Source: BM520 sp964594665 (GTDB taxonomy: Bacteria > Bacteroidota > Bacteroidia > Bacteroidales > BM520). From it: a DNA stretch of 5,066 nucleotides. The notes under the pieces are model-generated. The model was not told where the DNA came from and did no database searches. It saw only the letters and a list, made by a program, of their open reading frames with translations. Every line of letters begins with the position of its first letter. Position 1 is the stretch's first letter. Of this stretch, positions 1 to 5,066 are shown in pieces. The stretch lies in assembly GCA_964594665.1 (NCBI GenBank), contig CAZQNY010000156.1, forward strand, positions 1 through 5,066. Direction: 5' to 3'. Position numbers and translations under genes: made by a program.

Positions 1-72
1 GGTCCCATAGTTCAATGGATAGAATATCAGATTCCGGTTCTGACGATCTGGGTTCGAATCCCGGTGGGATCA
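1..72 (+). tRNA. tRNA-Arg, anticodon CCG
   Basis: A full cloverleaf folds by eye. The acceptor stem is 1-7 with 65-71 (one G-U pair), the D stem 10-13 with 22-25, the anticodon stem 27-31 with 39-43 (five Watson-Crick pairs), and the T stem 48-52 with 60-64 around the loop TTCGAAT. The seven-base anticodon loop at 32-38 has CCG at 34-36, which reads the arginine codon CGG. The discriminator is A72. The next bases are CAA, so the 3' CCA is not encoded and must be added after transcription. The gene begins at the first base of the window, so its promoter and any upstream tRNA partners are outside view. Confidence 0.96.
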
Positions 73-87
73 CAAAAATGACAGCGC

Positions 88-131
88 AGACCTGACAGGT
101 TTCAAAAACCTGTCAGGTCTTTGTCTTTCTT
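88..131 (+). terminator. Strong hairpin terminator after tRNA-Arg
   Basis: A perfect 15-bp inverted repeat (88-102 with 106-120) closes a 3-base CAA loop and is followed by a T-rich run, TTGTCTTTCTT, at 121-131. It starts 15 bases after the tRNA discriminator base, so it probably ends the tRNA transcript. The core ACCTGACAGGT/ACCTGTCAGGT is nearly self-complementary, so the element may work on both strands. From memory, hairpins with this core recur in many Bacteroidetes genomes, which would make it one copy of a dispersed palindromic repeat. Only one copy is seen here. Confidence 0.85.
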
Positions 132-344
132 ATCCTCAACTATTGCGACACGCCGTAATAATTCTCAGCTATGGATCTGTATCAGCGATTTCAGTATAAA
201 ATAATAAGGGTAAAGGCTATAAGGTGTAATGATACATCTGGTCTTTCCCGGTAAATCTATTGTTGGGCTCTATAAATTTAAGGTTTTCAACTAATCAATA
301 GATGATGTTGGTGCATAAACGATGAAATAGTATTGGCATCCCTA

Positions 345-380
345 TAATCCACAGTTTAATCCACAGTTTAATCCACAGTA
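345..380. repeat. Three tandem 12-bp direct repeats, DnaA-box-like
   Basis: The unit TAATCCACAGTT occurs three times head to tail at 345-356, 357-368 and 369-380, with only the final base of the third copy changed (A for T). Each unit contains TAATCCACA, one mismatch from the DnaA box TTATCCACA. The 12-bp period is close to one helical turn, so a protein binding each copy would sit on nearly the same face of the DNA. The repeat itself is seen directly; a binding role is inference. Replication slippage of a short motif is the simple alternative. Confidence 0.7.
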
Positions 381-484
381 TTTATTTTCCAGAAACCTGT
401 TTTTTTGGATCCAATGCGAGAAATCAGTCCTTTGTTTTTTAAATTATCGATATTCCACTCCACTCCACGTCTTGATAAACCAAT

Positions 485-518
485 CCCCTTCCGGGGCTCC
501 GCACAGGTGTGCGGTTTT
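485..518 (+). terminator. Two adjacent small GC-rich hairpins, possible terminator
   Basis: A 4-bp hairpin, CCCC-TTCC-GGGG (485-496), is followed two bases later by CCGCAC-AGGT-GTGCGG (499-514), a 6-bp stem with a 4-base loop, and then TTTT at 515-518. The layout resembles an intrinsic terminator, but the T run is short and no upstream gene would need it. It lies about 90 bases before the promoter element of the protease gene. It could end an unrecognised short transcript or insulate the protease gene from read-through. The second hairpin closely resembles one arm of the terminator behind the protease gene. Confidence 0.3.
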
Positions 519-602
519 CGTATCTGTTTTGTCGTACTGCCGAATGTCCCTGTTTGCCCCTTTTGCCCCTTGTTACGGGTTATAAAGCTTGAAAATATCC
601 AT

Positions 603-610
603 TATCTTTG
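603..610 (+). promoter_or_regulatory. Bacteroidetes-type -7 promoter element for the protease gene
   Basis: TATCTTTG matches the Bacteroidetes primary-sigma -7 consensus TAnnTTTG exactly. Transcription would start near 616, leaving a leader of roughly 55-60 bases before the ATG at 673. No good TTTG or TTG lies at the expected -33 distance (about 580), so the promoter may be weak or activator-dependent. Its position also argues against translation from the upstream in-frame TTG at 589, which would lie before the transcript start. Confidence 0.55.
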
Positions 611-672
611 TATGGCAGGGGTTTGGCATATTTGTTGCCACCTCAGCTTCGCAACAATCAAATTCCGGGGTA

Positions 673-3606
673 ATGAAAAAAATATACACTCTCGTCGGCG
701 TTCTGTTATTGTGTCTGTTTTCAACAGCTCAAAGCACGTCATACATAAGTTCCAGTCCTTTTAAAATCACCGCGCAGTCGGATGAAAATATCCTGTTACA
801 GTTTACTCTACCTGAGTGGTCATTGAAAAACACCGATGCCAAAGGATTAAAGAATGCTGCCATTGTTGATGTTGCCAACAGTGGTGTTACGCTTGAAGAA
901 GGACACCCGGAATTACCTCTCTATAGTGCATCCCTGAGCGCGAATCTTACTGAACCGATAGTCACCATTATTAATAAGGAGTATACAGATTTTAATGATG
1001 TGGTTATTGCACCTTCTCCGGGAATGGGTGAGCGCGACAAGGACAACCGTAAGCGTAAGGCTTTTGATGAGGTCTATGAGATGGATGCTTTTTATCCAAA
1101 GGATATATTATCGTCGGTGCAGTCGTTTTCATTTCGTTCTGCGTCCGGCATTTCACTGGCAGTGGTTCCTTTTCAATATAATCCGGTTAAAAAGATCCTG
1201 CGTGTATATCATTCCCTGGAAGTGAAGGTGGAAGGCGAGCAGAGCATAAAAAGCACTGTTGCCAATTCCGGAAGAGATTTTGAAAGGCTTTATAATCGTC
1301 TGGTGTTGAATCCTGAGCCTGTGGAAGCAAAGGGATATACAGCTCCACAAATGCTGGTTCTTTCACCGGAAGGTTTTCATGATGCCCTGAAGCCTTATTT
1401 ATCTTGGAAAAATCAAAAAGGAATTAATGCTGTCTGGGCGAATTCGGATAAATTCGGATCAACAGAAGAGATATATAATTATGTGAAATCGCAGTATTTT
1501 GATAATGGTTTGATGTTTTTGGTTTTGGTTGGTGATGCGGATATTATTCCCACATTTACAGTAGAAAATGGTTATTCTGATATGATGTATGGATACGTGG
1601 AAGGGGATGACCATTTTCCGGATGTATTTGTGGGAAGGATATCTGCTGATAATGCTACGGATGTGCGTTTTCAGGTGGAACGTTTTCTGGCCTATGAAAA
1701 GACGCCCTATACCGGAAAAGACTGGTTTTCGAGAGCTGTTGGCATAGCTTCCAAGGGTGGCCCCGGCCATAACGATGAAATGGATTACGACCATATTCGA
1801 AACCTTCAGTCCAGGCTCAGTGAATACACTTATCGTGAAACACCGGAGTACTTTGATGGTTCCCAGGGTGGATCGGATGCCTCAGGAGATGTGCTTACGG
1901 AAGATATTATTGATGCCATTAATACGGGTGCCGGAGCAGTGTTCTATGCCGGTCACGCCGATGAACAACGGTGGTTTACCTCTGCTTTCGGAACTGAATA
2001 TGTAGAAGAATTGAATAATACAGGTATGTTGCCTCTTGTATTCTCTGTGGCATGTCATGCAGGTAATTTTGTGGATAACGATTGCTTTGCCGAGGCCTTG
2101 CTAACGGGTCGTAATTACGATGAAAATGTTGGTGCTGCGGGCGCATTTATGTCAACGGGATCCATTTCCTGGGTGGCGCCTATGCATGCGCAGGATGCCA
2201 TGGCGGATATTATTGCCTCAGGAGCCGAATCCATGAGCTTTGGAGCCATTGCCGCCGGAGGATGCATGGCCATGAATGAGATCTATTTCTGGGCCGGCGA
2301 TAAGGTTACCGACACCTGGGTGCTTTTCGGCGATCCATCGCTGGAATTTCGTTCTACTTATCCGGCAGCACTGGAGGTAGAGCATCCTGATCAAATTGCA
2401 TCTATGGCACAATATATTCCCGTAAAAGCTATTGCCGACTATGCACTGGCCACACTTTCCGATGAAGGTAAACTTATCGCCTCTGTAGAGCTTAACGGTG
2501 AGCAGGGTTATATCCCTGTGAACGGAACCTTGAAGAAGAATCATACCTACGACCTGGTGGTTACCGGTTCCAACAGGATGCCATACATCGCTACAATATC
2601 CACTTCTGATGCTGCAGGGCAGGCAACAACACCTTCTCCTTCTGATCATGCAAATATGATTTCCGTATTGCCTCAACTACAGTGGGCCTGCAACGGAAGT
2701 TGTGAGAATGTACAATGGAATATTTATGTGGGTACAAATAATCCACCGTCAAATATTGTTAACGGTGTTACGGTAGATGAATTAAAACACGTTGTATCAT
2801 CGGTATTGCAGCAAAATACAACCTATTACTGGCGGGTAGATGCTCTCTATAATAATGAAGTCTCAGAAGGTGAGGTGTGGAGCTTTACAACTCTTGCTGA
2901 GCCGGATGAGGATTTTGAGCATTTTTATGATAAGTCAGCACCTTTGCTGGGAGGAAATCCTGCATGGTCTGTAGAGAAGGGAAATCCTTTCAGGGGTGAA
3001 TACAGTGCTCATACAACAGCAGTTGAGCCCGGGCAGAGTTGTATAATGGAACTTAACTGCACATTGGAAAGTGATGACTTTGTGGGATTTTGGCTGAAGA
3101 TGAGCGATGAACCCGGCGATGGGATTCTGGAGTTTCTTGTGAATGACGAAAAGGTGCTTTCCTGGGATGCTGAAGAGCCATGGCAGTGGGTAGAGCATCC
3201 GCTGGCATCAGGTACCTGCAATTTGAAGTGGAAATATTCCCGCGTCTCCGGTTCTCGCGGTATTATGGAGGGTGCCTGGATTGATGATGTATTTATTCCC
3301 GGCAACAGGGCGGTGTATGCTTTTGCCGGTTATGATATTACGGTGTGCCTCGATGACAAGCCTGTTATAGAAGCCGCAGCAGAAGCCTGGACACGCCTCT
3401 ACTGGCAAACAGATGGTGATGGAGGCTTCGATGATAATACCCTTGTTAATCCCCGTTATTACCCCGGCCCCCTGGATCTCTCCCGTGGCTCAGTGACTCT
3501 GAATTTAACAGTCCTTAATGATAAGACGGCAACCGAAATGCGTGATCAGGTGATCATCTATTTCTCCCGTCCTCCGGAAGTGAAAATTAAGGTTTCTACT
3601 CAATAA
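673..3606 (+). CDS. Secreted gingipain-like cysteine endopeptidase (peptidase family C25)
   Basis: This 977-residue protein has a signal peptide (1-19, cleavage likely after STA) and a C25-type propeptide (about 25-210). The catalytic domain (about 223-565) carries His428 in YAGHADE and Cys461 in SVACHAGNF; their 33-residue spacing equals RgpB His211/Cys244. CFAEALL, SWVAPM and DTWVLFGDPSL also match gingipains. Asp371 aligns with RgpB Asp163, the S1 residue for Arg, so cleavage after Arg is inferred. Then come an Ig-like domain (about 566-645), a fibronectin III-like domain (about 653-741, ending WSFTTL), a jelly-roll adhesin-like domain (about 748-877, ending WIDDVFIPG) and a final Ig/PKD-like domain (878-977). 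ATG 673 is chosen because it begins the signal peptide and lies downstream of the 603-610 promoter element; the in-frame TTG at 589 does not. There is no good Shine-Dalgarno. No type A or type B T9SS tail is visible, which is unusual for a gingipain relative. Export is well supported; the route past the outer membrane is not shown. Confidence 0.93.
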   Translation: MKKIYTLVGVLLLCLFSTAQSTSYISSSPFKITAQSDENILLQFTLPEWSLKNTDAKGLKNAAIVDVANSGVTLEEGHPELPLYSASLSANLTEPIVTIINKEYTDFNDVVIAPSPGMGERDKDNRKRKAFDEVYEMDAFYPKDILSSVQSFSFRSASGISLAVVPFQYNPVKKILRVYHSLEVKVEGEQSIKSTVANSGRDFERLYNRLVLNPEPVEAKGYTAPQMLVLSPEGFHDALKPYLSWKNQKGINAVWANSDKFGSTEEIYNYVKSQYFDNGLMFLVLVGDADIIPTFTVENGYSDMMYGYVEGDDHFPDVFVGRISADNATDVRFQVERFLAYEKTPYTGKDWFSRAVGIASKGGPGHNDEMDYDHIRNLQSRLSEYTYRETPEYFDGSQGGSDASGDVLTEDIIDAINTGAGAVFYAGHADEQRWFTSAFGTEYVEELNNTGMLPLVFSVACHAGNFVDNDCFAEALLTGRNYDENVGAAGAFMSTGSISWVAPMHAQDAMADIIASGAESMSFGAIAAGGCMAMNEIYFWAGDKVTDTWVLFGDPSLEFRSTYPAALEVEHPDQIASMAQYIPVKAIADYALATLSDEGKLIASVELNGEQGYIPVNGTLKKNHTYDLVVTGSNRMPYIATISTSDAAGQATTPSPSDHANMISVLPQLQWACNGSCENVQWNIYVGTNNPPSNIVNGVTVDELKHVVSSVLQQNTTYYWRVDALYNNEVSEGEVWSFTTLAEPDEDFEHFYDKSAPLLGGNPAWSVEKGNPFRGEYSAHTTAVEPGQSCIMELNCTLESDDFVGFWLKMSDEPGDGILEFLVNDEKVLSWDAEEPWQWVEHPLASGTCNLKWKYSRVSGSRGIMEGAWIDDVFIPGNRAVYAFAGYDITVCLDDKPVIEAAAEAWTRLYWQTDGDGGFDDNTLVNPRYYPGPLDLSRGSVTLNLTVLNDKTATEMRDQVIIYFSRPPEVKIKVSTQ

Positions 3607-3631
3607 CCTTCATTTGGTGGTGTTCGTTGTA

Positions 3632-3666
3632 ACAGCTGTGCGGTTTTCGCACAGCTGTGTTTTTTT
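3632..3666 (+). terminator. Intrinsic terminator after the protease gene
   Basis: A perfect 11-bp stem (3632-3642 with 3648-3658) closes the 5-base loop GTTTT and is followed, after one G, by seven Ts at 3660-3666. It begins 25 bases after the TAA of the protease gene. It probably separates that gene from the next one, which argues against a single operon. The loop and left arm nearly repeat a sequence at 503-520 in front of the gene. Confidence 0.88.
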
Positions 3667-3849
3667 ATGGCCCGATATAGCGGATTTTCGCATATCTTAA
3701 TGGATCCTGATAATTTTTTTAATATTGTTAAGATACTGATAGACAGCTTATTATAGTTATGTTTTTTCTTATTGTGTGCTATTGTGCGGCTTTGGAATAT
3801 GCCTTGCCTATCCCATTCCGAACAACAACAAACAGCGTATTTACACACT

Positions 3850-4419
3850 ATGAAAAAAATCACTACGATAATCACTATGTTAGCTTTCTTACTTCCGGCT
3901 ATCGCTTTTGCCGGAAGTAATAACGCTGACGAAGCTGCTGATTATGTAGTAACCTCAGGTGAACAAATTACGCTCGACGCCACAACTCAAAATGTAGAAT
4001 CCTACTTCTGGATGCATTCCGGTGAAACAACTCCTTCTGTATCGATAAGTACGGAAGGTCTTAATCCTGGTTTTTACTCTTACTCAGTATTGGTTACCAA
4101 CGAATTTGGTTGCGAAACTGAAGCTCAGGTAACGGTTAAAGTGACTGCAGTAAGTGAAACGGAAGAGGGCTTTAGCTCGATCGTATATCCAAATCCCACT
4201 TCCGGTACAATTAATTATGACCTTGTTTCTCTTCCTGATCATAATTATTCAGTGACACTTTTTAATGCAAACGGAGAGCTGGTTTATTCTCAGGATGAGT
4301 ATTCTTCAGCTGATTTTTCTACTGGCTCACTTGATCTCACTTCTTGCAATCCAGGTGTTTATTTCGTACACTTCTCCGGTACTGATTTTCAATCTGTTCA
4401 AAAAGTTGTCCTCCAGTAA
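3850..4419 (+). CDS. Small secreted protein: Ig/PKD-like domain plus type A T9SS C-terminal domain
   Basis: This 189-residue protein starts with a clear signal peptide (1-21, cleavage likely AFA|G). Residues about 32-98 look like one Ig/PKD-type beta-sandwich, with SGEQITLDA, a central YFWMHSGE, and VTNEFGC near its end, a pattern common in Bacteroidetes surface proteins. Residues about 111-189 form a type A T9SS sorting domain: YPNPTSG at 113-119, LFNANGELVYS, then NPGVYFVHFSG and the terminal KVVLQ. Known cargo of this type crosses the outer membrane through T9SS, loses the tail, and is attached to surface lipopolysaccharide or released. No enzyme or binding motif is visible, so its role is unknown; structural, adhesive or partner functions are possible. 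ATG 3850 is preferred over the in-frame ATT at 3772 because it starts the signal peptide. A terminator separates it from the protease gene. No strong promoter was found; the best -7 candidate is TATGTTTT at 3758-3765 (7 of 8). Confidence 0.88.
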   Translation: MKKITTIITMLAFLLPAIAFAGSNNADEAADYVVTSGEQITLDATTQNVESYFWMHSGETTPSVSISTEGLNPGFYSYSVLVTNEFGCETEAQVTVKVTAVSETEEGFSSIVYPNPTSGTINYDLVSLPDHNYSVTLFNANGELVYSQDEYSSADFSTGSLDLTSCNPGVYFVHFSGTDFQSVQKVVLQ

Positions 4420-4472
4420 TCATTAAATTTATCCTCCGGTTTTTACGTATAGATTATTCATAAACACGATAT

Positions 4473-4503
4473 TACGTATTAGTACGTATTTGTTGTTTTT
4501 TTT
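4473..4503 (+). terminator. Weak terminator candidate after the type A tail protein
   Basis: TACGTA at 4473-4478 pairs with TACGTA at 4483-4488 around the loop TTAG. T-rich sequence follows, including eight Ts at 4496-4503. The 6-bp stem has only two G-C pairs, so it is much weaker than the other two terminators here. Its place, 53 bases after the stop codon and before an independent promoter, suits a terminator. A third TACGTAT copy at 4444-4450 leaves open a protein-binding role. Confidence 0.35.
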
Positions 4504-4589
4504 GTTAAAGCTCAATAAGACAGTGTTTTATGATGAATTTATAAATATTCCAATTTGTATATATATGTAAATTTTAGTATTTTTATCCA

Positions 4590-4620
4590 TTGTGTTAAGC
4601 ATTGAATACACCTATTTTTG
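4590..4620 (+). promoter_or_regulatory. Bacteroidetes-type promoter for the type B tail gene
   Basis: TTG at 4590-4592 (-33 element; ATTG against the TTTG consensus) lies 20 bases before TATTTTTG at 4613-4620, which fits TAnnTTTG fully. Transcription would begin near 4626, giving a leader of about 20 bases before the ATG at 4648. It is the best promoter in the window and suggests this gene is expressed on its own rather than by read-through. Confidence 0.65.
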
Positions 4621-4647
4621 AAGTTAGAGAAAATAGACGTTTGTAAG

Positions 4648-5066
4648 ATGGCACGGATAAGAATATATAGCGTAATAATTGCATTGCTGGGAATATCGTT
4701 CTCCTGCTTTGCGACACCCCCCATGGCCGGAATGTATGATGATGCATCTGCTGCCCGTGATAGTATGAATACCGTAATTGAGCAACAGCTGAAATTATCG
4801 GTTTCACGGTTACTTTCACCCAATGGCGACGGAGTGAATGATTTTTGGCGAATAACAGGCATTGATAAGTATCCTGATAACAGGGTGATTATTTATAACC
4901 GTTGGGGTGATAAGGTTCGGGTAATAAGTCATTACGATAATGGCTCCAACCGCTGGGACGGTAACGATGAAAATAATCAACCTGTTCCCGACGGCACCTA
5001 TTACTATATTTTAGAGATACGAAAAGAACATAAAACCTTGAATGGGTGGGTTTACCTTATTCAATA
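4648..5066 (+). CDS. Short secreted protein, nearly all type B T9SS C-terminal domain (CHU_C-like), 3' end cut by window
   Basis: The visible 139 residues comprise a signal peptide (about 1-22, cleavage likely CFA|T), a short linker without recognised domain (about 23-50), and a domain of the gliding-motility-associated C-terminal family (CHU_C, TIGR04131). Its hallmarks are SPNGDGVND at 56-64, IYNRWGD at 82-88, NRWDG at 101-105, VPDGTYYYIL at 113-122 and a closing GWVYLIQ at 133-139. Family members usually end just after such a segment, so only a few residues are probably missing. In large adhesins this domain is the T9SS export signal and tends to depend on a PorP/SprF-family membrane protein; here it has almost no cargo. 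ATG 4648 is the first ATG after the predicted transcript start and begins the signal peptide. No Shine-Dalgarno is seen. From recalled gene-order patterns I would expect a PorP/SprF-like gene downstream, but this is outside the window. The protein could be a small surface subunit or a remnant of a larger adhesin. Confidence 0.85.
   Translation, partial: MARIRIYSVIIALLGISFSCFATPPMAGMYDDASAARDSMNTVIEQQLKLSVSRLLSPNGDGVNDFWRITGIDKYPDNRVIIYNRWGDKVRVISHYDNGSNRWDGNDENNQPVPDGTYYYILEIRKEHKTLNGWVYLIQ

Larger units (their letters stand above)
132..602. other. Intergenic stretch without a supported gene
   Basis: No reading frame here shows a convincing start, signal peptide or protein family. The only long open frame (from 405) runs into the signal-peptide region of the protease gene in another frame and looks random. 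The stretch holds the 12-bp direct repeats at 345-380, the palindrome TTGGATCCAA at 405-414, paired small hairpins at 485-514, and a duplicated TTTGCCCC at 553-560 and 562-569. A weak promoter-like pair (TTG at 308-310, TAGTATTG at 328-335, 17-base gap, one mismatch to TAnnTTTG) could start a short leader or non-coding RNA, but nothing confirms this. Confidence 0.6.

Noticed and set aside
1..72. tRNA-Arg as an integration site of a mobile element
   Set aside because: No integrase is present and I found no repeat of the tRNA 3' end elsewhere in the window.
589..672. N-terminal extension of the protease from TTG at 589
   Set aside because: The extension would put 28 residues before a clear signal peptide, and its start lies upstream of the predicted transcription start set by TATCTTTG at 603-610.
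405..764. 119-residue open frame on the + strand overlapping the start of the protease gene
   Set aside because: It has no recognisable domain or signal peptide, is rich in rare-looking Cys, Phe and His runs, and overlaps the well-supported protease start in a different frame.
2218..2676. 152-residue minus-strand open frame inside the protease gene
   Set aside because: It lies fully antisense to the catalytic and Ig-like regions of the protease and has no recognisable protein features.
673..3606. Protease as PorU, the T9SS sortase (also a C25-family protein)
   Set aside because: The catalytic motifs (YAGHADE, SVACHAGNF, CFAEALL) follow gingipains rather than the GHGGE and ATCEFSRFD-type motifs I recall for PorU, and the Ig, FnIII-like and jelly-roll tail is not the PorU layout.
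3770..3789. Short imperfect tandem repeat TATTGTGTGC/TATTGTGCGG upstream of the type A tail gene
   Set aside because: Two short imperfect copies in AT-rich DNA are not distinguishable from chance, and neither fits a promoter element well.
4539..4862. Minus-strand open frames opposite the type B tail gene
   Set aside because: They are antisense to a gene with clear CHU_C motifs and show no domain of their own.

Overview
The window looks like a chromosomal segment of a Bacteroidota (Bacteroidetes) bacterium. The evidence is a gingipain-type C25 protease with an adhesin-like tail, two small proteins carrying the two classes of type IX secretion system (T9SS) C-terminal domain (type A with YPNP, type B with SPNGDGVND), promoter -7 elements matching TAnnTTTG, and starts without a good Shine-Dalgarno sequence. 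I cannot name the genus.

Layout, all genes on the + strand: a complete tRNA-Arg(CCG) at 1-72 followed by a strong 15-bp hairpin terminator; about 470 bases with no supported gene (132-602), holding a 3 x 12-bp direct repeat and two small hairpins; a promoter element at 603-610 and a 977-residue secreted cysteine protease (673-3606) closed by a clear terminator; a 189-residue secreted protein with one Ig/PKD-like domain and a type A T9SS tail (3850-4419), with a weaker terminator candidate behind it; and a well-formed promoter (4590-4620) driving a short secreted protein that is almost nothing but a type B T9SS tail (4648 to beyond the window end).

The three proteins probably belong to the cell-surface/secreted programme. 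The protease has its catalytic His and Cys and the S1-pocket Asp that gives RgpB its Arg preference, so it is probably an active endopeptidase. The main oddity is the distribution of sorting signals: the large protease ends in an Ig-like domain without a recognisable T9SS tail, while its two small neighbours consist largely of such tails. Each gene appears to be its own transcription unit, so any cooperation between them is inference.
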